From Pseudomonas purpurea (lineage in GTDB: Bacteria; Pseudomonadota; Gammaproteobacteria; Pseudomonadales; Pseudomonadaceae), in the NCBI RefSeq assembly GCF_039908635.1, contig NZ_CP150918.1, forward strand, positions 5,867,564 through 5,931,563: a stretch of DNA of 64,000 nt, given 5' to 3'. A program made the translations under genes and the position numbers. Below, in pieces: positions 7,955-18,269 of the stretch; within the stretch, counting starts at the first letter, position 1; each line of letters begins with the position of its first letter. The notes beneath the pieces were generated by a model. The model searched no databases. It saw only the letters and a list, made by a program, of their open reading frames with translations, and had not been told where the DNA came from.

Positions 7955-10087
7955 TTAACGCTTGGCGCGGCGACGGTTCCAGAGCAGGAACGCCGCCCCG
8001 AGCACCAACACACTGGCGCCAGCGATCAGCGCCAGTTTGAACGGCCGCAATGCCGAACGAACCGCGTCCACAACCTGGGTCACGTAGCGCTTGTTGGCCG
8101 TGTCGAAGGTCGGTTCCTCACAGTTCTCACCGAAGTTTTCCGCCCACTGCACGTACGGCCCCTGGTTGATGTAACGCTGGTAGTAAGCCAGCTCATCGTC
8201 ACTGCCACGGGTCCAGCGCGCGGCTTTGCACAGCACGGCGGCGAACGCCTGGCTGCTGTGGGGCAGGAAGTTGGCTGAGTCATTGGCCAATTGGGCGGCC
8301 ACGTACCGATAGTGATAACGCACATCCGGCGCGGCCTGGGTCGCTTGCTGACGCTGGACTTCGGCAGCGGTGATGAACGGGCCGGCCTCAACCGGCGGGA
8401 TCTCCAGGCTGTACATGCCTTCCAGCGCGTGAAAGTCCGGCCCCATCTCGTAGCCCAACAGTTCCATGCCCGACTCGCGAGCCAGTTTGGCTGCCTGGTA
8501 ATAGGCTTCGGCGCGGGCGGTGGGCAGCCAGCGCGATTCGGCGTCCTGACGATACTGGCCGTAGGCCTTGGCCTTCGCTTGCAGCTCGGGGCTGTCGAAG
8601 TAGCCCGATACCTGATCGTAATGACCCTCGCGCAACAAGCGGCGGCCCAGCAGCTCGCGCAATTGCGCGGCAATCGGCAAGGTCGTGTAGTAACCGCTTT
8701 CCTGCTTGGGGGTCGGCGGTGGCGCGGGCACATGGCTGTCGACGTACTGCTTGAGCTCGTCGAGGGTCAGCACACGCTCAGCGATGCTTGCGGTGTCCTG
8801 CCAATACACATCATCGCTGCGGTACAGCTGATCGAAAGCTTGCAGGTAGTCACCGCGCTCAAGTGCCAGCACCGCGCTTTCACCCTCGACCCGGCAACCG
8901 GGTTTGAGCGTTTCGTAATAGCCGTTGTCGTCGGTGCGATAGCCCCAGCTCTCAGTCTGCGGGAAGGCTTTGGCGGCTTTGGCATAGGCGCTGGCCGCCG
9001 CAGCCTTGTCGCCGGCACGCAGCGCCAGTTTGGCCCGCAGCCACCAGGCCAGGCCACCGTCGCCAGCGTGTTCGAGCAAGGTCTGGGTGGTGGTGTAATC
9101 ACCGATCTGATAGTTCAGCGCGGCCAGTCGGTCGGCATTTTCAAGGCTGGCGGCGGTGCTGAGAATCAGCGCCTTGATCAATTTTTGCTCAGACGGCGGT
9201 TGCTCGCCGTAAGACCAGCCCATATGGCTGATGAGCGCCGCCGTGACCAGTTGCTGCACCGGTTTGCCTTCCAGCAACTGCGCCAGTTCCGCGTCTGGCA
9301 TCGCGCTCAGTTGCGCGACCAATTGCTTGAGGGAACTGAGGCCCACCGGTGACCCGTGCAGGGATTGCGTCGCATACAGGCCAATGGCGCCGTTCCAGTT
9401 ACCGTCTTCCAGGAGCAACCGGGCCTCTTCGCCCAGGCTGGAAATGCCCAATTCCTGCGGGTCGCTGAAACCGTCGACGCTCAATTGCCGCGTCTGCTGG
9501 AAGGCCTTGCGGGCCAGCAGCAACATGTCGCGGCGGGCCAGTTCATCGAGATCATTGGCTTGCACGCTGATGGCGTACAAGGCACGGCCCAGCGAGTACG
9601 CGGCCCAAGTGCTGCGCAAGGCACGCTGATCGGCCGGCAGCGCCAGCACCTGACGGAAATACTCCGTGGCCTGCTGATACTCGCCCGCATTGAAGGCCAC
9701 GGCCCCGGCGCTGTACAGGCTCAATTCGGCCGGCAGGCTCGCGCCCTGGATCAACGCTTGTTGTGGGTCCTTGAGCTGGCGCAATTGCGCCACCAGGGTT
9801 TGCTGGGCATCGCTCAGGCTGACCTGTTCGGCCTTGGTTTTTTCCTGCACATAAGGGTCGCCGTCACCGTAGTAGCCGTAGCCCAGCGTGGCAGCGGTGG
9901 CCGGTTTCAACCCGGCGATGGCACTGCCCAAACGGCTGGCTTCGAACTGGAAGCTGCCCTCCGGCAGCTCGGCCAGGGTATGCGCCCGATCACTGAGCAA
10001 ACGCAGGGGGAAGTCCGGCCCGCAGGCCAGCGCCGAGCCTAGCGGCAGGCTAAGGGTCAGGCACAGCAGGCCGTTACGGATAAACAT
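7955..10087 (-). CDS. Periplasmic TPR-like repeat protein with C-terminal membrane anchor
   Basis: 710 residues from the ATG at 10087, which follows a strong AAGGAGG with 5-base spacing; an upstream start at 10105 lacks one. The first 22 residues form a signal peptide ending ALA-C. The body contains many helical stretches typical of tetratricopeptide repeats (for example AGEYQQATEYFRQVLALP, LNYQIGDYTTTQTLLEHAG and LALRAGDKAAAASAYAKAA). The last 25 residues are a hydrophobic segment followed by WNRRRAKR, as in a protein anchored in the inner membrane with a basic cytoplasmic tail. No enzyme motif was seen. It overlaps the upstream lipoprotein gene by 14 bp, so the two are coupled. Confidence 0.8.
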   Translation of the reverse strand: MFIRNGLLCLTLSLPLGSALACGPDFPLRLLSDRAHTLAELPEGSFQFEASRLGSAIAGLKPATAATLGYGYYGDGDPYVQEKTKAEQVSLSDAQQTLVAQLRQLKDPQQALIQGASLPAELSLYSAGAVAFNAGEYQQATEYFRQVLALPADQRALRSTWAAYSLGRALYAISVQANDLDELARRDMLLLARKAFQQTRQLSVDGFSDPQELGISSLGEEARLLLEDGNWNGAIGLYATQSLHGSPVGLSSLKQLVAQLSAMPDAELAQLLEGKPVQQLVTAALISHMGWSYGEQPPSEQKLIKALILSTAASLENADRLAALNYQIGDYTTTQTLLEHAGDGGLAWWLRAKLALRAGDKAAAASAYAKAAKAFPQTESWGYRTDDNGYYETLKPGCRVEGESAVLALERGDYLQAFDQLYRSDDVYWQDTASIAERVLTLDELKQYVDSHVPAPPPTPKQESGYYTTLPIAAQLRELLGRRLLREGHYDQVSGYFDSPELQAKAKAYGQYRQDAESRWLPTARAEAYYQAAKLARESGMELLGYEMGPDFHALEGMYSLEIPPVEAGPFITAAEVQRQQATQAAPDVRYHYRYVAAQLANDSANFLPHSSQAFAAVLCKAARWTRGSDDELAYYQRYINQGPYVQWAENFGENCEEPTFDTANKRYVTQVVDAVRSALRPFKLALIAGASVLVLGAAFLLWNRRRAKR

Positions 10088-11276
10088 GAGAACCTCCTTG
10101 ATCAATAAATGTACAGCGTGCCCAACCTACAACACGCGCCGCACCTGCCGGCAAACGGCCTTCTTTGAGGCGAGTGAAGGTGAGCTGTTCGGGGCTTTGT
10201 TGCAACGTATATCCGCCCACAGCGTCGGCACCGTCACAGTGCGAAACCGCCAGCGTCACGCGCTCGGGCCAGGCGCTGTCGAGGTTGCCGGTGTTGTTCA
10301 CGGCAATGTCGTACAGACCGTCGGTGTTCGCGAGGTTCAGCGTCAATTGACTGTTCAAGGCATCGCCCCGCGCCACGGCGCGCAAGGTGGCCAGGCTCCA
10401 GGCCCGACGGTCGCCCTTGAGCGGCAGGCGAAACCAGATCAGCCCGGCCAGATGCGCCGGTGGCTCGGCGCGTAGTTGGGCCGCCAGGCGCGACAATTGC
10501 TGCGGGTCGGCGAGCAATTCCCGGCGCAGACCAGCACCCTCGATTGGCACTTCGCTTTCCACCGTCGGGACGCCATCGGCATTCGGCAGCAACGCCACGC
10601 CGTAGGCCGGCAAGGCCAGGTAATAAGGATGGGGGGTGATTCGGCTCCAGCGTTCGGCCCATTGTTTCGCTTGTTTAGGGTCGAACAACCCTTGCTCGGG
10701 GTCGCTCACCGCGTGCACCTGCAACACGCTGCTGTCGACCACCGCCAACAGCGCCGGCAACGTGGAACTGTCGAGCCAGGCCGGCAATGCGGTGATGCTC
10801 AGTTTCAACGACGCGGGCAGCACGCTGCGCAGGTCGACAAGAAACTCACGATAGGCCGGCAACCGCGCATTGCCGGCGTCGTGGTCGATCTCCACGCCCG
10901 CCAGCGTCAGGCCCTGAGCCTGCCAGTCAGTCAGTACGTTGAGGATCTGTGTGCGCACTTCGGCGTGGTCCAGTTGCTTGAGCTGGCCATCCAGGCGAAT
11001 CACCGCGATCAACGGGCGGCCATCACGTTTCAACAGCGCCGGATCGATCCGGGCACGGCTCCAGCCAGCGCCAGGGAACGCCTGCAAGGCCAACACGCGC
11101 AAGGTCGAAAAGTCGGAGCGGGTCTGGGCCAGCGCATCCTCATGGGCCTCGGTCCATTGGCGCTGCCACACGTACAGTTGCTGGTCCAGCGGCGGCGCCT
11201 CCTGAGGCTGGCACCCGCCCAACAACCACAGGCCCGCGAGCAAAACCAAACAACGAACAAAAAAAGACGCGGACAT
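10074..11276 (-). CDS. DUF3142-type lipoprotein
   Basis: 400 residues. An N-terminal lipoprotein signal (VLLAGLWLLGGC, lipobox L-G-G-C) predicts lipidation and export to the envelope. The mature part looks like a TIM-barrel-type protein: a conserved segment GLTLAGVEIDHDAGNARLPAY is of the kind found in DUF3142, whose members are distant relatives of glycoside-hydrolase-like barrels. The ATG follows AGGGG. It is the first gene of a two-gene minus-strand unit with the TPR protein, and is preceded by a terminator of the neighbouring polysaccharide operon, so it probably has its own promoter in 11277-11311. Function is not established. Confidence 0.82.
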   Translation of the reverse strand: MSASFFVRCLVLLAGLWLLGGCQPQEAPPLDQQLYVWQRQWTEAHEDALAQTRSDFSTLRVLALQAFPGAGWSRARIDPALLKRDGRPLIAVIRLDGQLKQLDHAEVRTQILNVLTDWQAQGLTLAGVEIDHDAGNARLPAYREFLVDLRSVLPASLKLSITALPAWLDSSTLPALLAVVDSSVLQVHAVSDPEQGLFDPKQAKQWAERWSRITPHPYYLALPAYGVALLPNADGVPTVESEVPIEGAGLRRELLADPQQLSRLAAQLRAEPPAHLAGLIWFRLPLKGDRRAWSLATLRAVARGDALNSQLTLNLANTDGLYDIAVNNTGNLDSAWPERVTLAVSHCDGADAVGGYTLQQSPEQLTFTRLKEGRLPAGAARVVGWARCTFIDQGGSHVYP

Positions 11277-11311
11277 AAACCCCTTCGAACCGACACGTAA
11301 TCCCTGAACGC

Positions 11312-11332
11312 AAAAAGGGCCTTCACGGCCCT
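11312..11332 (-). terminator. Rho-independent terminator of the glycosyltransferase/methyltransferase operon
   Basis: On the minus strand a 6-bp AGGGCC/GGCCCT stem with a 5-base loop is followed by TTTT, starting 20 bases after the stop of the methyltransferase gene at 11352. Confidence 0.75.
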
Positions 11333-11351
11333 GGTTGCAATACGCGCCAGC

Positions 11352-12191
11352 CTACTCAGCCAAGGGCTTTCGGGCAATGATCACCTGACTTTTCGCCACC
11401 GCCGAGTCCAGCGCCTGTTTGAGCTGCGGCCCACGGGGCGAGGCGAGAATCATCTGCCACATTTCGGCCCAATGATTGAGCAACGGGTGATCGGCATTGT
11501 GCAGATCGACCTTCGCGTCCCAGAACAACAGCATCCACAGCGACCAGTAAAACCCGTACTGGCTGTGGCTCAGCACCTCCAGGCCACTGTCGCTGACCAT
11601 CTGCTTGAACTGGTCCTCGCTGATGACCCGAATGTGGTTGGGTTTCTGGAAGTACTGCGGCGCAGCAATGTCTTTTTGCAGGTTTTCAGAACTGGGGTGC
11701 GGCACGCTGAGCAGGTACAACGCGCCCGGCTTGCCGACGCGCACCAGTTCAGCCAGGAACTGCGCCGGGTCGTCGACGTGCTCGATGACTTCGGTCGAGA
11801 CCACCCGCGTGGCCGTCGCATCGGCCAGCGGCAGCGGATTGCCGTCGGTGACGTGGCATTCGACGTCACGGGCCGGGGTGTCCTTGAGGCGCTCGGCGGT
11901 GGCGGCGATTTTCTCGGCGTCGATGTCGGCGACAATGATTTTCGCCCCGCGCATGGCACAGAAATGCACATTGCCGCCGTCACCGCAGCCAACGTCCAGC
12001 ACGGTGTCTTCCGGGGAAATCCGGAACCCGGTGTACAGCTCGTTCGTGGCCTGGTTGAACCAGCCGCTGAGCACAGCGTCCATCAGCCCCAGCTCATAGG
12101 CATCGACCTTGGCCGCTGGCGGCACGTGGGCCACGACCGGCGCCGGAACGGGGTCTTTGCCCTTCGTGAGGTTTTTCAAACGGCTCAGCAT
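11352..12191 (-). CDS. Class I SAM-dependent methyltransferase (polysaccharide modification)
   Basis: 279 residues. SAM-binding motif I is VLDVGCGDGG, followed by an acidic residue after strand 2 (IIVADID) and the motif VSTEVIEHVDDP, typical of Methyltransf_11 proteins. It is paralogous to the next gene upstream on the same strand (shared LDVGCG-[DE]-G, EV[IL]EHV and SQVIIARKP segments). The start overlaps the upstream stop by 7 bp. The operon of two glycosyltransferases and two methyltransferases divergent from the A-band genes matches the layout near the P. aeruginosa common antigen locus, where such genes are thought to add terminal modified sugars; which atom is methylated is unknown. Confidence 0.87.
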   Translation of the reverse strand: MLSRLKNLTKGKDPVPAPVVAHVPPAAKVDAYELGLMDAVLSGWFNQATNELYTGFRISPEDTVLDVGCGDGGNVHFCAMRGAKIIVADIDAEKIAATAERLKDTPARDVECHVTDGNPLPLADATATRVVSTEVIEHVDDPAQFLAELVRVGKPGALYLLSVPHPSSENLQKDIAAPQYFQKPNHIRVISEDQFKQMVSDSGLEVLSHSQYGFYWSLWMLLFWDAKVDLHNADHPLLNHWAEMWQMILASPRGPQLKQALDSAVAKSQVIIARKPLAE

Positions 12192-13087
12192 GCGGTGGCT
12201 CCAGTGGATGAGGAATCGGCCGGGGCCGGTTTGCGGGCAATGATGACCTGACTCTTGGGCATGAACTGGTCCAGCAACTGCTTGATCGCCAGCCCGTCAG
12301 GCTGCGCCAGCAAGTCTTGCCAGGTCCTGGCCCAACTCTCCATCAGCGGCGGATACGGGGCCTGGATCCGGTCACGTACCGCGCCGCCGAGGTCGCGTCC
12401 GGCCGCCCGTTCGCTGGCCCAGAAGAAAATCATCCCCATGACCCAGAAGAACCCGTTGCCCTGGCGATGCTCGATGACCAGCCCGACGCTTTCCACCAGC
12501 TCGGTGAAGCGCTCGCGGGTGAATATTTGAATGTGGTTCGGCGCCTGGAAATAGGCCGGTGGCGCGATGCCTTGCTGCAACTGCTCGCCCACCGCGTCCG
12601 GGACGCTGAGCAAATATTGCGCACCGGGACGGCCCATGCGCACCAGTTCCGCCATGAACAGCTCGGGGTGCTCGACGTGTTCCAGCACTTCCATACAAAC
12701 GATTTTGCTCGCGCAACCCTCGGCCAGCGGTAACGGCAGGCTATTGCTGACCACGCCCAACGACGGTTTCGCGCTCTGCGCCTGGACCTGACCCGCGAGG
12801 TCGCGGACCTTGTCGAACTCACTGTCGGTAAAGATCACCGAGGCGCCCTGCCGTACCGCGAACAACGTCGCCACGCCTTCACCGCAACCGACATCGAGCA
12901 AGGTGTCGTCGGGGCCGATGGCAAAACCCTTGAGCAACTCACCACTGTCACCGAGAAACCAGCCGTCGAGCACTGCGTCCTGCAAACCGCAGTCACGCGG
13001 CGAGCCGACGCTGGGAGGCGCCAGCGTCACGGGTGCAGGCATCGGCGGCGACAATGGGCGCAAGCGCCGCAGCCACCGGCCAATCAT
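12185..13087 (-). CDS. Class I SAM-dependent methyltransferase (polysaccharide modification)
   Basis: 300 residues from the ATG at 13087, which overlaps the upstream glycosyltransferase stop as ATGA. A longer open frame to 13324 only reads antisense to nothing and into the upstream coding sequence in another frame, so it is rejected. Motif I is LLDVGCGEGV near residue 80; EVLEHVEHPELFMAELVR follows at the usual distance. The C-terminus ends MPKSQVIIARKPAPADSS, closely matching the end of its downstream paralogue, so the pair arose by duplication. It is inferred to act with that paralogue and the two glycosyltransferases on a cell-surface glycan. Confidence 0.87.
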   Translation of the reverse strand: MIGRWLRRLRPLSPPMPAPVTLAPPSVGSPRDCGLQDAVLDGWFLGDSGELLKGFAIGPDDTLLDVGCGEGVATLFAVRQGASVIFTDSEFDKVRDLAGQVQAQSAKPSLGVVSNSLPLPLAEGCASKIVCMEVLEHVEHPELFMAELVRMGRPGAQYLLSVPDAVGEQLQQGIAPPAYFQAPNHIQIFTRERFTELVESVGLVIEHRQGNGFFWVMGMIFFWASERAAGRDLGGAVRDRIQAPYPPLMESWARTWQDLLAQPDGLAIKQLLDQFMPKSQVIIARKPAPADSSSTGATAC

Positions 13088-14370
13088 GCCGAGGTGCCCG
13101 CGTGGCGCTGCAAGACCTGCGCGAGGAACCCTTCCAGGCGTTGCTCGGCACGGGCCTGACTGCAGAAATGTTCGAGGCTGGCCACCGCGCTGGCCGACAT
13201 CTGCGCGTAACGGGCGGTGTCGTTTTTCGCCACGTCGTAACTGGCCTGATAGGCCGAGCACAGCGAATCCCAATTCGTGATGTAACGCAGGGTCCGGTAG
13301 GCCGCACGCGGGTCGTGGGGCCACGCGGTCAGTTCATCGGTGGAGTCGACGATGAAGCTGTTGTCGTGGTCGATGTAGTCGGCCATCGCCGTGTTGCACG
13401 GCGCCACAGCCGGTTTGCCGCACGACATGAATTCCATCAGCGGCAGGCACTGGCCTTCGCCGAAGGAGCTGTTGACCACATACGACGTGGCTTCCACCAG
13501 CCGCTCGTAATCGGCGTCGGCCAGGTAACCGTGGATCAGCACGATGCGACAGCGGTAAGACTGGTTCTTGTAGAGGTGATGCAGCATGTCGTTGAGGGCG
13601 ACATCGATGTCATGGTGGGTCAGTTTCAGCACCAGCGTGGCGTCCTCGGTGTCGCGGAACGTGGTGCAGAACGCGCTGATCATGTCCTGCCAGTTCTTGC
13701 GCCCGTCGTAGGGGTTGAACACTGCACTGTAGACCACGCCGTCGAGCAGCAACTCGCAATCGGGACTGGCAGTGGGCACGGGCGGGAAACCGTCGACCAG
13801 GGCCTGCGGGCCATAAGCGCCGAGGTCCAGCATGCGGCTGTCGATCAACAGCCCGCGCAGACGCAAGGTCACCTGATCGGCCTGGGGCTTGCGCTCCAGT
13901 TGTCGGCCGAGCGTGGCGAAACGGTCCCAGACCGGCGCGGGGATCGCGCAGATCGGGTACTGCGCGCCCATCGCGTCACGCACCGCGTTGACGGTGTAGC
14001 TGGAATGGGTGATCGCCGCCCCGCACGCGCCCAACACCCGGCGCCAGTCGTGGCGCGGTTCGCCGTGCCAGCTTTCGGTGGGGATGGTGCTGAACTCCCA
14101 GGCGAACACCGGCAACGTCGGGCAGGCGTAGTGCATCGGTGTGCGATGGGGCGGCGAGAACGACAGAAACACACACGCCTCGCCACGGCTCTGGCAGTCG
14201 GCGTACAAGCGGTCCACCAGTTCGTCCGGGTTGCTGACTTCCAACACCTGGCCCAGGCGTTCCAGCACCGGGCGAAACTCCTTGAGCACGAAGTAGTAGC
14301 TGTACTCGGGGCGCCCGAGGTTCTGTGCGATGGTGCTTTTGTTGGTTTCCGAATGAATGATGATCAGCAT
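13084..14370 (-). CDS. GT4-like glycosyltransferase
   Basis: 428 residues. The N-terminus contains NLGRPEYSYYFVLKEFRPVLE, and the C-terminal half has GT-B fold features: VYSAVFNPYDGRKNWQDMI, a donor-site segment SFGEGQCLPLMEFMSCGKP (the E-x7-E motif) and AVAPCNTAMADYIDH. It would transfer a sugar from a nucleotide donor at the cytoplasmic face. It is about the same length as the shared part of the next glycosyltransferase (14364) and is clearly paralogous to it from the first residues on. It overlaps the upstream gene by 7 bp and the downstream gene by 4 bp, so the operon is translationally coupled. Confidence 0.88.
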   Translation of the reverse strand: MLIIIHSETNKSTIAQNLGRPEYSYYFVLKEFRPVLERLGQVLEVSNPDELVDRLYADCQSRGEACVFLSFSPPHRTPMHYACPTLPVFAWEFSTIPTESWHGEPRHDWRRVLGACGAAITHSSYTVNAVRDAMGAQYPICAIPAPVWDRFATLGRQLERKPQADQVTLRLRGLLIDSRMLDLGAYGPQALVDGFPPVPTASPDCELLLDGVVYSAVFNPYDGRKNWQDMISAFCTTFRDTEDATLVLKLTHHDIDVALNDMLHHLYKNQSYRCRIVLIHGYLADADYERLVEATSYVVNSSFGEGQCLPLMEFMSCGKPAVAPCNTAMADYIDHDNSFIVDSTDELTAWPHDPRAAYRTLRYITNWDSLCSAYQASYDVAKNDTARYAQMSASAVASLEHFCSQARAEQRLEGFLAQVLQRHAGTSA

Positions 14371-15953
14371 GAGGCGCTCCCCGCGACGGCCACACTCGGC
14401 GCGTCGGCTGTCTCGGTTAACGGGGCCAGCCGCAGGAATCCGGCCAGACTTTGCTGCACCGGAGTAAAGCCGCAGTAGTCACGCATGCGTTCGCTCGCCG
14501 CCGAGGCCATCGCCTGATAATCGGCGGGACGTTCCTTGGCCATGCGATAGCTGTCCTGATAAGCGGTTTTCAGCGAGCCCCAATCGGGGCGATGACGCAA
14601 GGTGCGGAACAGGATGCGCGAGTCCTGCGGCCAGACCGCTGGCTCATGGCTGGATGCGACGACGAAAGCCACGCGCTCGTCGATGTAATCGAGCATCGCG
14701 GTATGCGCCGGGGCAATCACCGGTTTGCCGCACGACATGAATTCCATCAGCGGCAGGCACAAGCCTTCACAACGCGAGGCGTTGACATAGAAACTGGCCG
14801 CGCCGTACAGCCGCGCATAGTGTTCGTCGTCCAGGTAGCCGTGCATGACCACCACCCGGCAGGCAAACGGCGACAACTGCGAGAGCAGGGTCAGCAGGTG
14901 CACGTAATAGGTCGACAGGTCGCTCTGGGTCATCTTCAGCACCAGCGTCGCGTCCTCGACATCGCGCATCGCCCAGCAGAAAGCGCTGATCAGTTGATGC
15001 CAGTTCTTGCGCCCGTCATCGGGGTTGAACACGCTGACGTACACCACCCCGTCGACCTGGGTTTCGACCCACTGCGTGGTGTCGGGCAGCACGGCTTGCG
15101 GGTGTTCCTCGACAGGCTCCGGTGGCGGTGCAATCACAGGCGTTGGCTGCGCCGGGCGCAGCCGCGCGATCAGCGCTTGCAGGCGCTCGGGCACCAGGTC
15201 ACGGAAGCCTTCGCGGTAGGCTTCGCGCAGGTAATGCCGGGCAATGAACAAACGGCGTGGCAGCGTTTGGCCGGTGCTCTCACGCAGGCTTTCACGCACG
15301 TAGTGCCGGGCGATAAAGGCGCGCCGACGCCAGGTCAGTGGCGGCGGTTCGACCTCGGCCACAGGTTCCGTCGGCTCCAGCAGTGGCGCAATCAAACCGT
15401 CCGCCGACAACCCCAGCGGTCGGCTATCGAGGATAAAACCCTTGATCCGCAAGGTCGTGCCGGGATTGACCGGTATACTCGCGAACTGGCTGCGCACCTC
15501 GGCATAGCGTTCCCACAACGGCGTAGGCAGCACCAGCACCGGGAAGTCTTCGCCCAGCACTTGCCGCACGGCGCGGGCGGTGTGGCTGGACAGGGTAATC
15601 ACCCGGGCGTGGCGGGCCAGGGTCCGGCTCCAGTCCTGATTCGGGTCGTTGTCCCATTGCTGGTCGGGGATCGTGTCGAACTCCCAGGCCACCACGCACA
15701 AGGTCGGGCATTGCAGGTCGGTCGGGGTTTTGTGAGGCGGGGCGAACGAGAGGAACAGGCTGTCCTGGCCCTGGAGCAGCAGTTGCCGATAGAGCGGATC
15801 GACCTCGGCGGTGGACGCGACCACGTGAACCTGCCCAAGGCTTTCGAGCACCGGGCGGTAGGCCTTGAGGACGAAGTAATAGCTGTACTCGGGAAGCCCC
15901 AGGCTCTGGCTGATCGAGTGGTCGTTGACGTCCGAATAGAGAATGAAATTCAT
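14364..15953 (-). CDS. GT4-like glycosyltransferase with internal basic repeat insert
   Basis: 529 residues from the ATG at 15953, which aligns with the start of its paralogue at 14370 (MNFILYSDVNDHS against MLIIIHSETNKST); an ATG eight codons upstream is less likely. The protein matches the paralogue in EYSYYFVLK, in VSVFNPDDGRKNWHQLI and in CEGLCLPLMEFMSCGKPV. It carries an extra insert of about 80 residues after position 200, containing two copies of a FIARHY-[VL]-RE unit and a Pro-rich stretch. First gene of the minus-strand operon. The role in extending or capping the common antigen is inferred from position. Confidence 0.87.
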   Translation of the reverse strand: MNFILYSDVNDHSISQSLGLPEYSYYFVLKAYRPVLESLGQVHVVASTAEVDPLYRQLLLQGQDSLFLSFAPPHKTPTDLQCPTLCVVAWEFDTIPDQQWDNDPNQDWSRTLARHARVITLSSHTARAVRQVLGEDFPVLVLPTPLWERYAEVRSQFASIPVNPGTTLRIKGFILDSRPLGLSADGLIAPLLEPTEPVAEVEPPPLTWRRRAFIARHYVRESLRESTGQTLPRRLFIARHYLREAYREGFRDLVPERLQALIARLRPAQPTPVIAPPPEPVEEHPQAVLPDTTQWVETQVDGVVYVSVFNPDDGRKNWHQLISAFCWAMRDVEDATLVLKMTQSDLSTYYVHLLTLLSQLSPFACRVVVMHGYLDDEHYARLYGAASFYVNASRCEGLCLPLMEFMSCGKPVIAPAHTAMLDYIDERVAFVVASSHEPAVWPQDSRILFRTLRHRPDWGSLKTAYQDSYRMAKERPADYQAMASAASERMRDYCGFTPVQQSLAGFLRLAPLTETADAPSVAVAGSASC

Positions 15954-16383
15954 GGCATCCCACGATGAAGCCGCCATCCCGGCAGCTTCACTCTATGACG
16001 GTCGAGCCACGGATCGGGCCTGAGGTCGTCAGTGCTCGTCCATCGTCTTCATGCCCGTCTACGTTCTTGTTTTATTAGTCAGTTTCGCCTGGCGAAAAAG
16101 CAGCCACGCGGATCCCTGGGCGGTCGTGACGAGGGGCATTCTAAACACATCCGTTGGGGATTCGTGAACAGCCCGTCGTGAATAAATCAGGCTACGCTGA
16201 CGAGAACTGACCGGTCACGGTTGGACCTGTTGAAATTACCGCGTAATTGGCACAGATTGGCGGCCAAACAACTACAACAAAGACTTCGCGTGTCAGATTT
16301 TTCCGTAGGAGCGGCTCACGCTCTGCGGATGAACGCCATGAAAAATGGGCATGGACGAAGTTTGCTGAATGAGGGGTCGCTGC
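15954..16383. other. Divergent intergenic region between the two polysaccharide operons
   Basis: 430 bp separating the minus-strand glycosyltransferase operon from rmd. It must hold the promoters of both operons, but I see no pair of good sigma-70 hexamers. A short dyad TTTCGC-CTG-GCGAAA is at about 16083-16097. The ops/JUMPstart element GGCGGTAG, found before many polysaccharide operons, is absent. Short open frames here look random. Confidence 0.5.
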
Positions 16384-18266
<1,883 letters not shown>

Positions 18267-18269
18267 GCC

